A DNA stretch of 17,193 nucleotides from CAZHMN01 sp964533705. GTDB lineage: Bacteria > Electryoneota > B3-LCP. The notes below the pieces were generated by a model. It did no database searches. It was given only the letters and a program-made list of their open reading frames with translations, and was not told where the DNA came from. Numbering within the stretch: position 1 is the first letter of the stretch; every line of letters starts with the position of its first letter. This document shows positions 1 to 6,313 of this stretch, piece after piece. Location: NCBI GenBank assembly GCA_964533705.1, contig CAZHMN010000065.1:1-17193 (forward strand), read 5' to 3'. The position numbers and the translations under genes are program-made.

Positions 1-372
1 GCTGCAGAAGACATCGAATGCCTCATACAGGGAACGCTGAAGAGCAACAACGGGCAATATATCTCCCTAATCCAGGGCGAAGATCCCTTGACACACCTAT
101 GGTTTAGGCACAGTATAAGCGGAAGGGAGACAAAGGTCGACGAGAGAGATATCCCAATTACCTGGTCTGCTCGTTGGGGCTTGGGTCTTGTCTATGGCGA
201 GGAAGTTCAGCAAGATTGGACAGTAATAACCCCTGATCCAGACGTAACCATACTGATCGATGAGGGATGTGACCATTGGTTTGAATTCAAGGGCTTGTTC
301 TCCATTGTCTATCATGAACCCGATGGTTACTACTCGCTTGAGATGGCTGGCTGCCCCGCACCGTTGCTCTAA
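1..372 (+). CDS. Small exported GDGYY-family protein, C-terminal part (5' truncated)
   Basis: The reading frame is open from the first base, so the start lies outside the window; 123 residues are visible. I do not recognise the family by name. The visible part is clearly a paralogue of the next gene (389-1081): both have a DIPI-W segment, then CDHWF followed by an F-x-F-x-G-x-F stretch, and end in YHE-x-DGYY, MAGCP and a short tail. The alternation of hydrophobic and polar residues suggests a beta-rich extracellular fold. Cysteines in CDHWF and AGCP could form a disulfide. The stop is 16 bp before the next start, so the two are almost certainly co-transcribed tandem duplicates. A TTG at 88 could be read as a start, but homology to the neighbour continues upstream of it, so I treat the gene as partial. 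Function unknown; a structural or surface subunit is an inference. Confidence 0.7.
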   Translation, partial: AAEDIECLIQGTLKSNNGQYISLIQGEDPLTHLWFRHSISGRETKVDERDIPITWSARWGLGLVYGEEVQQDWTVITPDPDVTILIDEGCDHWFEFKGLFSIVYHEPDGYYSLEMAGCPAPLL

Positions 373-388
373 GCGAAAGGTGGTGCCC

Positions 389-1081
389 ATGTCGCGTTGC
401 CTTTTAGCCTCAATCCTGATACTCGCATCCGTGGCAGTGATGGCTAATGCGACGCCGCCACCGGCTCATGGCGGTTATCAACCTGGCTGGGGTATGAACC
501 CCACCAACTGGGAAACCCAGACTGGATCGTTCTCCGCCTGGGGACTCTACGATCCGAATTACACAGGTGGCGGTGCATCGTGGGTCGTGGGGTGGAATCC
601 AACGGCATATATCAATTATGCCCCCATCACCCTCGAGCTCTGGATTGAGATGAACATGCTGCTAACCTACGAGTACACGTCATACCAGTGGCACAGATTG
701 GGAGATGGCGCTGAGACCATCAGTTTCACCATTGACGGCACGATTTCCAGCAATGATGCACAGATTGTCTTGATGGCTCCAGAACCAGGATGGGACCTCG
801 CCTATCTGCACTTCCAGGAAAACATTTTTGGAGGGAGCAGTACCACGCGGGATCAGATTCCCATCATCTGGGAAATACGCTGGGGAGAAGGTCTGGTTAT
901 CGGTGAAAATATAGTCGAAGATTGGCGTTATCCCCAATTTATGTGTGGTAACATGATGATAGGTTGCATACCCGCTTGTGACCACTGGTTTCAATTCAGG
1001 GGCACGTTCAGCTTGAACTATCATGAAGGAGACGGTTACTATAAACTCATCATGGCAGGCTGTCCGTACCCGGAAATCTAA
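389..1081 (+). CDS. Small exported GDGYY-family protein (230 aa), unknown function
   Basis: The start is the ATG at 389, preceded by AAAGGTGG, not the longer frame opening at 260, which would overlap the upstream gene. From 389 the protein begins with a good Sec signal peptide (about residues 1-21, ending MANA). The mature region is aromatic- and glycine-rich. Residues 98-230 match the upstream and downstream paralogues: TSYQWHR near 98-103, IDGTIS at 115-120, DQIPIIWEI at 155-163, CDHWFQFRG at 197-205, GDGYY at 214-218 and a C-terminal CPYPEI. Cysteines at 186, 193, 197 and 225 could form disulfides after export. I recognise no catalytic motif and no transmembrane segment beyond the signal. 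The family signature and the chaperone-like protein downstream suggest a secreted or surface structural subunit, which is inference. The gene is followed by hairpins at 1091-1214. Confidence 0.75.
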   Translation: MSRCLLASILILASVAVMANATPPPAHGGYQPGWGMNPTNWETQTGSFSAWGLYDPNYTGGGASWVVGWNPTAYINYAPITLELWIEMNMLLTYEYTSYQWHRLGDGAETISFTIDGTISSNDAQIVLMAPEPGWDLAYLHFQENIFGGSSTTRDQIPIIWEIRWGEGLVIGENIVEDWRYPQFMCGNMMIGCIPACDHWFQFRGTFSLNYHEGDGYYKLIMAGCPYPEI

Positions 1082-1090
1082 CGCGAAATA

Positions 1091-1119
1091 CCTTCAGCCG
1101 GTGCCCGGCCGGCTGAAGG
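1091..1119 (+). terminator. Hairpin after 389-1081, possible weak terminator
   Basis: Perfect 11-bp stem, CCTTCAGCCGG (1091-1101) with CCGGCTGAAGG (1109-1119), and a 7-nt loop, 10 bp after the stop. It is followed by CTTTAAAAAA, so the U-tract is only three long; this may be a weak terminator or an mRNA 3'-end stabiliser. Confidence 0.5.
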
Positions 1120-1134
1120 CTTTAAAAAACAATT

Positions 1135-1169
1135 GCGTCAGGTCTTAGGCTTCAGCCGTGACCTGACGC
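1135..1169. repeat. Second hairpin in tandem series
   Basis: Perfect 10-bp stem, GCGTCAGGTC (1135-1144) with GACCTGACGC (1160-1169), and a 15-nt loop. The loop contains CTTCAGCCG (1150-1158), an exact copy of part of the 5' arm of the hairpin at 1091, so it could pair instead with that hairpin's 3' arm at 1110-1118. Confidence 0.55.
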
Positions 1170-1179
1170 CATAAAAAAA

Positions 1180-1214
1180 CCGCCAGGTCACATCCTTCGG
1201 GCAAGACCCGGCGG
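1180..1214. repeat. Third hairpin in tandem series
   Basis: Imperfect 10-bp stem, CCGCCAGGTC (1180-1189) with GACCCGGCGG (1205-1214), with one G-T pair and a 15-nt loop. It shares CAGGTC with the preceding hairpin, suggesting related elements. Confidence 0.4.
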
Positions 1215-1234
1215 AACTTGCAAGGCTTATCGGC

Positions 1235-1316
1235 GTTACTCCCGCGAAAGCGGGAGTCCAGCAAATTGGATTCGATAGAGGCGCGCATAATGGATTCCCG
1301 CGTGCGCGGGAATGAC
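1235..1316. repeat. REPIN-like pair of inverted palindromic repeats
   Basis: Two short palindromic units in opposite orientation. The left is a hairpin of ACTCCCGC, loop GAAA, GCGGGAGT (1238-1257). The right is a perfect 9-bp stem with a 2-nt loop, ATTCCCGCG-TG-CGCGGGAAT (1294-1313). The reverse complement of the right unit (GTCATTCCCGCG...) resembles the left unit (GTTACTCCCGCG...), and both carry a matching flank (GTCCAG and the complement of ATGGATTC). This is the architecture of extragenic REP/REPIN or dRS3-like elements. A third partial copy sits at the scaffold gap (14048-14059). I infer a dispersed, multi-copy intergenic repeat. Confidence 0.7.
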
Positions 1317-1365
1317 ATAAAGCTGGCTTTAGTGACTCTCTAAATTCAGTGAAGGTTGAGACAGA

Positions 1366-3024
1366 ATGAAATTCCCAGCGGCTTTAGTCAATGTTGCCTG
1401 CTTTCTGGCAGCATTCCTCTTCCCAATCCAAGCCCCGGCCGTGATGCAGTTGATGCCGCCGGTTCAGGAAGTGACGGTTCAGAGGGGATATACCAGCGAG
1501 TTTACCATTACCGTGGTCAATAATGGAGATGAGGATTCCCCCAGCAAGTTCAGCGTCCATGATCTGGATATATCCATTGAAGGAGCGCCCTTCATTTCCG
1601 ACAGCGGCTGGGCGCGCGGCTGCGGTGCGTGGATCGCCCTGGATCCCGAAGAATGCATCATCAAGCCGCACGAGAGCTTAACTCTTAAAGGCACCATATC
1701 CGTGCCTAAAACCGCTGAAGGGGGTTATTACGCCGCTGTTAAGGGTTCTTTTGTCACTACCAACATTCCACTTGAAGCTGAAAAAGTGAACATTAAAGGG
1801 TCGGCGATATCCCTGCTGAGCGAGGCCCTGGTCGTCGTCCTCTTCACCGTTCCTTCCAGCCGCAACCGGCCTATTTTGAGACCGGACACACTGCTGGTCT
1901 ACCCATCGGGAGAGGAGAGCGAGGATGTCGGCTTCCAGCCTAAAAGTAAGAAAGGCTGGAAAGTCGTGCTGCCGGTCCGCAATGAGGGAAACATTCACAC
2001 CCGCGCTTCCGGCCAGGTGAGCATCTGGAGCGAGAGCGGGGCGCGCCTGGGTTCTGCTCCTTTAAAGGCGGGCAAAGGCTACGTCCTGCCGGACAGAGTA
2101 CGCAATTTTACCGCGGAAGGGGATAACGCTCTCTCGGATGGTTATTACATGATTCGTTTGACCCTGCAGACCTCCGAGCGCGCCAGTTGGACTAACTCGC
2201 TGCCCTTTGCCGTTTACGAAGGTGAAGTTTATCCGGGTGCCATCACCGATGAACTGGCCGAGCTGATCCGTTCCGCCTCTCCAGGTTTTTCGCTCAAAGA
2301 AACCTTCATCCAGAAAAAAATCACCCCCGGAGGATCAACTTATGTTCCCGTTCAGATGGTCAATACCGTTGACGATACTTTGGTCTTATACCCGCGAAAA
2401 CTGGAATGGACCTTAACTCCCATCGGCCAACCGATGTTAGGAAAAGATGATTCCATCCAGCCGCGCTCCTGCACGCCCTGGATAGAATTTGTGGAAAAAG
2501 AAGTTGTCCTGCTACCCGGGAGAAGAGGATTCTTCAAGCTGAAGGTGAACTCACCGGAGAATATTTCCGGGGAATACTATTCGGCCATTGTCTTTGATCT
2601 GGATCCGCAGCAGAAGGATTTACCGGCGGAATTCATGGCGGCGCGCACCCAACTCATCGCGCTTCAAACCCCCAAAGATTTGGATTATCAGATTGAAGTT
2701 GATAGCATCGAAGTGAAGAAGGAGAGCGCACCAGAGTTAACCTTATTTCGGTTTCTATTCAAAGTCAGAAATACGGGCAATACGCACTGCTTCGCCGCGG
2801 GCAGCATGAGCATGGAAAGGCAAGTCGCTCCGGGAGTCTACAAAGCGGTAGGAACCGCCAAGGATTTCGGTGACCGGCAGACCTATCTTCTCCCGGGCGG
2901 TGAAAGAACCTTTGAGATTGATATCCCCGACTTAGAGCCCGGCACCTACAGGGTCATTCTGGCTGCAAATTATTGGACGGAAACTCAGCCGGTCATGAGA
3001 TACCAGAAGTTCGTAATAGAATAA
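1366..3024 (+). CDS. Exported duplicated Ig-like protein resembling pilus/fimbrial chaperones
   Basis: 552 aa with a Sec signal peptide (about residues 1-25, ending APA). The rest is beta-rich and duplicated. Residues 85-125 (GCGAWI..., ending GGYYAAV) match 368-408 (SCTPWI..., ending GEYYSAI), and 202-220 (LPVRNEGNIH...) match 465-483 (FKVRNTGNTH...). Each half is thus two Ig-like domains. The pattern of N-terminal V-x-V-x-R-G, then V-x-N-x-G, CxxWI, a Pro/Gly-rich turn, and VP--A-GGYYA is what I associate with PapD-like periplasmic chaperones and DUF916/COG1470-type Ig-like proteins. There is no membrane anchor and no catalytic motif. The start has AAGGTTGAG upstream. The next gene follows after 12 bp and encodes a paralogue of the proteins upstream, so this gene lies inside a cluster of its possible clients. 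A role as a double chaperone or scaffold for secreted subunits is inference; an adhesin or cell-wall-associated protein is also possible. Confidence 0.7.
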   Translation: MKFPAALVNVACFLAAFLFPIQAPAVMQLMPPVQEVTVQRGYTSEFTITVVNNGDEDSPSKFSVHDLDISIEGAPFISDSGWARGCGAWIALDPEECIIKPHESLTLKGTISVPKTAEGGYYAAVKGSFVTTNIPLEAEKVNIKGSAISLLSEALVVVLFTVPSSRNRPILRPDTLLVYPSGEESEDVGFQPKSKKGWKVVLPVRNEGNIHTRASGQVSIWSESGARLGSAPLKAGKGYVLPDRVRNFTAEGDNALSDGYYMIRLTLQTSERASWTNSLPFAVYEGEVYPGAITDELAELIRSASPGFSLKETFIQKKITPGGSTYVPVQMVNTVDDTLVLYPRKLEWTLTPIGQPMLGKDDSIQPRSCTPWIEFVEKEVVLLPGRRGFFKLKVNSPENISGEYYSAIVFDLDPQQKDLPAEFMAARTQLIALQTPKDLDYQIEVDSIEVKKESAPELTLFRFLFKVRNTGNTHCFAAGSMSMERQVAPGVYKAVGTAKDFGDRQTYLLPGGERTFEIDIPDLEPGTYRVILAANYWTETQPVMRYQKFVIE

Positions 3025-3036
3025 CCTCATTCATTT

Positions 3037-3684
3037 ATGCCTAAAGTTAACAGAATGAAAGAGTTCCTTAACAAATATAAATTCATTGCGCTCGCTGGGC
3101 TTTTTTGCATCCTTCAGCTTGCTTCTTCCCTTATATACGCCCAGGATGCGTCCAAAATACCAGAACGGGGTCACATCGGCACCAATCCCTCAGATTTGCC
3201 CCCTCCTTTTCCGATTGCGGAAAGAGCCGATTTTCGCCTGTTGCCGCTTCCGGATTGCCTACCCCAAATGGATTCGGTCTGGATGGAATTTTCCATTGAT
3301 TGGACCAGTTGCCAGATCCACCGGGTAGATGACACACCCATAGAGATCATTCTGCCGGGCACAATAGACGGGTCGAATACCCTGTATTGGAACCTGTCCA
3401 CGGTGTCCTCTCAGCCTGACAGCCCCCCCGACCTCTACTTCATCGAGGACGTTCTGGGCCGCACCGGCCCGGCCTACGGCTCGGATATCCCCTTAACCTG
3501 GGAGATCTCCCTGGACGGCGGCCCCTTCACCCCCATGACTTTCCAACCGGATAACACCCTCACCACCACCTTCCCGCCCGGCGCTCACACCTTCCAGGTG
3601 CGCATCACCGGTGAGCTACAACCCTACCAGGGGGACGGATACTACCATCTCCAGCTCGAACAGTGCCTGGTACCCGAATTGTAA
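3037..3684 (+). CDS. Small exported GDGYY-family protein (up to 215 aa), unknown function
   Basis: Starts 12 bp after the Ig-like gene, so probably in the same transcript. Two in-frame ATGs are possible, 3037 and 3055; neither has a clear Shine-Dalgarno sequence. The second gives a more typical signal peptide (MKEFLNKYKFIALAG..., cleavage near YAQ), so the real product may be 209 aa. It is a divergent paralogue of 1-372 and 389-1081: a W-x-E stretch, TSCQIHR aligning with TSYQWHR, GTIDGSN, DIPLTWEIS aligning with QIPIIWEI, an F-x-V-x-I-x-G stretch, GDGYYHL and a C-terminal Cys-x-x-PEL. The middle is proline-rich and less conserved. No enzyme motif is seen. Being co-transcribed with a chaperone-like protein suggests that it is that protein's client. 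There is no clear terminator before the ECF promoter at 3712. Confidence 0.72.
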   Translation: MPKVNRMKEFLNKYKFIALAGLFCILQLASSLIYAQDASKIPERGHIGTNPSDLPPPFPIAERADFRLLPLPDCLPQMDSVWMEFSIDWTSCQIHRVDDTPIEIILPGTIDGSNTLYWNLSTVSSQPDSPPDLYFIEDVLGRTGPAYGSDIPLTWEISLDGGPFTPMTFQPDNTLTTTFPPGAHTFQVRITGELQPYQGDGYYHLQLEQCLVPEL

Positions 3685-3711
3685 AAAGCTCGCCCGCACC
3701 TTCCCCCCTCC

Positions 3712-3739
3712 TGTAACTTTTCCGAATTTTAAGCGTCTA
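3712..3739 (+). promoter_or_regulatory. ECF-type promoter upstream of the sigma gene
   Basis: TGTAAC (3712-3717), exactly 16 bp, then CGTCTA (3734-3739). This matches the usual ECF layout of an AAC-type -35 and a CGTC-type -10 (for example the Bacillus sigma-M, -W and -X classes). It lies about 75 bp before the sigma start, so autoregulation is the natural reading. Confidence 0.7.
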
Positions 3740-3778
3740 TAGAGTGAAAGATGTTGCGTTGGTAGTGGTAGACGCTTA
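3730..3778. repeat. 10-bp perfect inverted repeat overlapping the ECF -10
   Basis: TAAGCGTCTA (3730-3739) and TAGACGCTTA (3769-3778), separated by 29 nt. The left arm contains the -10 element CGTCTA, so the repeat covers the promoter core and the expected transcription start. It may be an operator, a 5'-leader stem-loop, or two divergent -10 boxes. Confidence 0.6.
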
Positions 3779-3813
3779 TATTATGCCTCCGGAAATCAAA
3801 CATATCAGCATTG

Positions 3814-4320
3814 ATGGATTGGGAATTAATTTTCAGGAAGCACTCACCCGGAGTTTATCAGTATCTGTTGACTTTATCGGGCAACAATCAGGAAGCCGAG
3901 GATCTGCTCCAGGAAACCTTTATCCGGGCTATGCGATCTATTTCAAGCCTGCGGGAACCCGATAAAATTCACTCCTGGTTAATGACGATAGCGCGGAATC
4001 TGTTCCTGGATCACCGCAAAAAACGCATGCGCCAAAATACCGACAGCATTGAGGATTCCCTGACTGAAACGGTCAACCAGGCCAGCGGCGCCGAAAGCCC
4101 GGAGGATTTCACCATCAGGAGTGATTTTATGAGTAGTTTGCGGGATACGCTGAAAAATCTGTCGGAAACTTACCGGACTGCTTTTACTCTGGGCGTCATG
4201 CAGGGGCTATCCTACCGGGAAGTCGCTGAAATAACCGGGTGGTCTTCGGCTATGGTCAAATCCAACATTTTCAGGGCTCGCAAAAAAGTTGCCGACGCCA
4301 TGATCGAATTCCAGAGGTAA
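3814..4320 (+). CDS. ECF-family RNA polymerase sigma factor (sigma-70 family)
   Basis: 168 aa from the ATG at 3814; a TTG one codon upstream (3811) would also be in frame, and a stop at 3763-3765 limits any longer form. Region 2 spans about residues 5-72, with the core-binding and -10 segment AEDLLQETFIRAMRS and the region 2.4-like HSWLMTIARNLFLDHRKKR. A linker follows, then region 4 (about 108-160) with LSETYRTAF and the helix-turn-helix SYREVAEITGWSSAMVKS. The size and two-domain layout are typical of ECF sigma factors; regions 1 and 3 are absent. The gene overlaps nothing and is followed after 4 bp by an anti-sigma factor, the usual pairing. It probably transcribes its own promoter at 3712 and recruits RNA polymerase to an envelope- or stress-related regulon; the inducing signal cannot be read here. 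Confidence 0.92.
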   Translation: MDWELIFRKHSPGVYQYLLTLSGNNQEAEDLLQETFIRAMRSISSLREPDKIHSWLMTIARNLFLDHRKKRMRQNTDSIEDSLTETVNQASGAESPEDFTIRSDFMSSLRDTLKNLSETYRTAFTLGVMQGLSYREVAEITGWSSAMVKSNIFRARKKVADAMIEFQR

Positions 4321-4324
4321 AGAT

Positions 4325-4939
4325 ATGAAAAGCCGTGAGACTCTTAGAAGCTGTGAAGAATACCAGGCAAACGCCTCCGCCATGATGGACGGTGAACTTC
4401 ACGGGGAAGAACTGACCGAAACGGTGAAGCATCTGGCCAAGTGCCAGACCTGCATGGAAGAACTGAGAAAATTCCAGCTTCTTCAGGATCGGCTGAATGC
4501 TGAGCTGACTGAACCTGACGTACCGGCGGAAATGTGGCCAAAAATCTCAAAGCAGTCGGCTCCGAAGCAAAAGGCGATGTCTATTCCACTTGGGAAAAAG
4601 GTCGCCAGGATAATCAGCATCGCCGCGGTCATCGCCATCGCCTTCCTGTCGGGGTATTTTGTGCACCATCCTTCAACTACGCCGGTCTTCAATCCCGACG
4701 AACCGATCGTATTGGCCAGCAATCCCGGACAGATGGACGACGCGCACTTCCTGGCATTGACTCGAGAGTTGCTGTCCGCAGATCCAGTGTATCACCAAAA
4801 AATGTACTTCATCCTTCATACTCTTAATTCCCAGCGGTGGGAAGGTTCTGTGGAGGCGCCGGATATGGATGACATGTCTTCGTCATTGGATGTCCTTACG
4901 GCAGACAATGCCGATGATGACATTGTTTTCAGGTTTTAA
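4325..4939 (+). CDS. Membrane zinc-type (ZAS) anti-sigma factor
   Basis: 204 aa, starting 4 bp after the sigma stop; the Shine-Dalgarno GAGGTAA overlaps the sigma stop, suggesting translational coupling. The N-terminal cytoplasmic domain carries the ZAS zinc ligands: Cys10, then His36-x3-Cys40-x2-Cys43 (HLAKCQTC), within a helical region DGELHGEELTETVKHL. This domain normally wraps around region 2/4 of its partner ECF sigma. A single transmembrane helix follows at about 93-113 (KVARIISIAAVIAIAFLSGY) with positive residues before it, giving an inside-out topology. The C-terminal 90 residues would lie in the periplasm; they are acidic and match no domain I recognise, so they may sense or bind an envelope signal, perhaps through the exported protein encoded next. 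Release by regulated proteolysis, as in other membrane ZAS factors, is possible but not shown. Confidence 0.88.
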   Translation: MKSRETLRSCEEYQANASAMMDGELHGEELTETVKHLAKCQTCMEELRKFQLLQDRLNAELTEPDVPAEMWPKISKQSAPKQKAMSIPLGKKVARIISIAAVIAIAFLSGYFVHHPSTTPVFNPDEPIVLASNPGQMDDAHFLALTRELLSADPVYHQKMYFILHTLNSQRWEGSVEAPDMDDMSSSLDVLTADNADDDIVFRF

Positions 4940-4967
4940 CGGAGATGTCAAGCCGCAAGGCTCTCAC

Positions 4968-4973
4968 GAGGAG
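4968..4973 (+). promoter_or_regulatory. Ribosome binding site deciding the 4981 start
   Basis: GAGGAG lies 7 nt before the ATG at 4981. The upstream in-frame ATG at 4945 has GGAG directly abutting it, too close for initiation, and would put a basic extension in front of the signal peptide. Confidence 0.65.
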
Positions 4974-4980
4974 ATGTAAT

Positions 4981-6216
4981 ATGCGAATGGAAACCTCGAT
5001 ACCTGTACTGGTACTGATTGCGATGACCGCAACCTTCTGCACGGATGCGGTTGCAGCAAATGATGGTTTTATCTATGGAAAAATCACAACGAGAAGCGGA
5101 GAAACCTACACCGGCACCATGCGCTGGGGTAAGCAGGAGTGCTTCTGGGATGATCTGTTCAACGCCACCAAAAAGGATAATCCTTGGAAGAAATACGCAT
5201 CTGAAGATATCAATCGTGATGCTTACGAAAGCAAGGACAACAAGTACAAATTGAAAGTCCTGGGTATCACCGTTTATAATTCAATTGGATTTTCGGGAAA
5301 CCATATGTTTATCAGCCGTTTCGGTGACATCCAGTGTATCAAGAACAAACGCAGAAGATATTCCACGATTGTTATGAAGAACGGCACGGAATATGACGTT
5401 TCCGGGTACGGCGACGTGGGAGAGAAAATCCAGATGCTGGACGAAAACCTGGGCAAGATCAAAATAAATTGGGATGAAATTAAAGAGATCGAATTTATGC
5501 CCACCTCAAAGAATGCGAAAGTCCCTGGTTATCGCCTTCAGGGCAAGCTAATAACCGATGAAATGGAATTCGAGGGTTATATCATGTGGGATGCGGAAGA
5601 GTGCCTTTCCTCAGACATTCTCGATGGCGAAACCGACGACGGCGATATGGAGATCGAATTCGGCAACATTCGCTCGATCAAGCGGATGAGCAGCAGAGGC
5701 TGCCGGGTCACATTGAAGGACGGACGTAAATTCGAACTGCGGGGGACCAACGACGTTAATGATGAGAATCGCGGCATTTATGTGTGGGATGACCGGTACG
5801 GCAAGATCGAAGTCCAGTGGGACGAATTTGACGAAGTCATCTACGAAGACAAAGACGATTCGGGGAAACCGTACGATGCTTACAAGCCGGCTCAGAAGCT
5901 GCACGGCTCAGTTGAAACCATTGACAATGACGTCTATCAGGGTGAGATCGTCTTCGATTTCGATGAAAGCGAGGATTTTGAGATCCTCAACGGGATGCTG
6001 GATGAAATGGAATTCAACATCCCCTTTTCGATGATTGCCTCCATCACTCCCAGAGGCCGCCATTCGAGCACCGTTGAATTGGTCAATGGACTGAAACTGC
6101 GCCTGGAAGATGCCCAGGACGTGAGCGCAAAAAACGATGGAATTCTCGTTTTTCAGGATAAGAAAAAACCCAAATACGTCGCCTGGGAGGACGTTGAAAA
6201 GATTACATTCAAGTAG
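4981..6216 (+). CDS. Exported protein with three ~105-145-residue beta repeats, unknown
   Basis: 411 aa from the ATG at 4981. A Sec signal peptide covers about 1-26 (ending AVAAN). The mature protein is three tandem repeats, at about 28-172, 183-289 and 306-411. Each begins with G-x-I/L-x-T and a Y/F-x-G-x-I-x-W/F segment with acidic residues (TYTGTMRWGKQECF; FEGYIMWDAEECL; YQGEIVFDFDESEDF). Each continues with an I-x-S/C-I turn, a V/T-x-L/M-K/V-N/D-G hairpin, a D-V segment, and ends in W-D/E-x-x-x-x-I/V. The first repeat has an extra 40-odd residues. I recognise no named domain; the fold is probably beta-sandwich or beta-barrel-like. It is cotranscribed with the sigma/anti-sigma pair (41 bp gap) and could be the sensed partner or an envelope protein of the same regulon. 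No catalytic residues are apparent. The protein is strongly acidic. Confidence 0.75.
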   Translation: MRMETSIPVLVLIAMTATFCTDAVAANDGFIYGKITTRSGETYTGTMRWGKQECFWDDLFNATKKDNPWKKYASEDINRDAYESKDNKYKLKVLGITVYNSIGFSGNHMFISRFGDIQCIKNKRRRYSTIVMKNGTEYDVSGYGDVGEKIQMLDENLGKIKINWDEIKEIEFMPTSKNAKVPGYRLQGKLITDEMEFEGYIMWDAEECLSSDILDGETDDGDMEIEFGNIRSIKRMSSRGCRVTLKDGRKFELRGTNDVNDENRGIYVWDDRYGKIEVQWDEFDEVIYEDKDDSGKPYDAYKPAQKLHGSVETIDNDVYQGEIVFDFDESEDFEILNGMLDEMEFNIPFSMIASITPRGRHSSTVELVNGLKLRLEDAQDVSAKNDGILVFQDKKKPKYVAWEDVEKITFK

Positions 6217-6267
6217 TTTTTCGGATGTGTCCAACCGGCACGAAGAAGAATAAAAAGCATATGACAA

Positions 6268-6292
6268 AAGGGGTGGTCAATGGCCACCCCTT
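6268..6292. terminator. Bidirectional terminator between convergent genes
   Basis: 9-bp stem, AAGGGGTGG (6268-6276) with CCACCCCTT (6284-6292), 7-nt loop. Read on the minus strand it is followed by TTTTG, a good U-tract for the enzyme gene; on the plus strand it is followed by TTAATAG, weaker. It sits between stops at 6216 (plus) and 6314 (minus). Confidence 0.8.
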
Positions 6293-6313
6293 AATAGTAC
6301 GTAAAGGAGGGCC

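Noticed and set aside
260..388. N-terminal extension of the 389-1081 gene from a start at 260
   Set aside because: It would overlap the end of the preceding gene by over 100 bases and precede a good signal peptide; the ATG at 389 has a ribosome binding site.
1..3684. Calling the small exported proteins DUF4402 or spore-coat U family
   Set aside because: The general look (exported, beta-rich, near a chaperone-like protein) is similar, but I could not match their motifs; only a profile search could decide.
3744..3965. Plus-strand open frame overlapping the ECF sigma start
   Set aside because: The same region in another frame encodes the well-supported sigma N terminus; the alternative frame matches no known protein pattern.
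4945..4980. Upstream ATG start for the triple-repeat protein
   Set aside because: It lacks properly spaced ribosome binding and would place a basic extension before the signal peptide; GAGGAG favours 4981.
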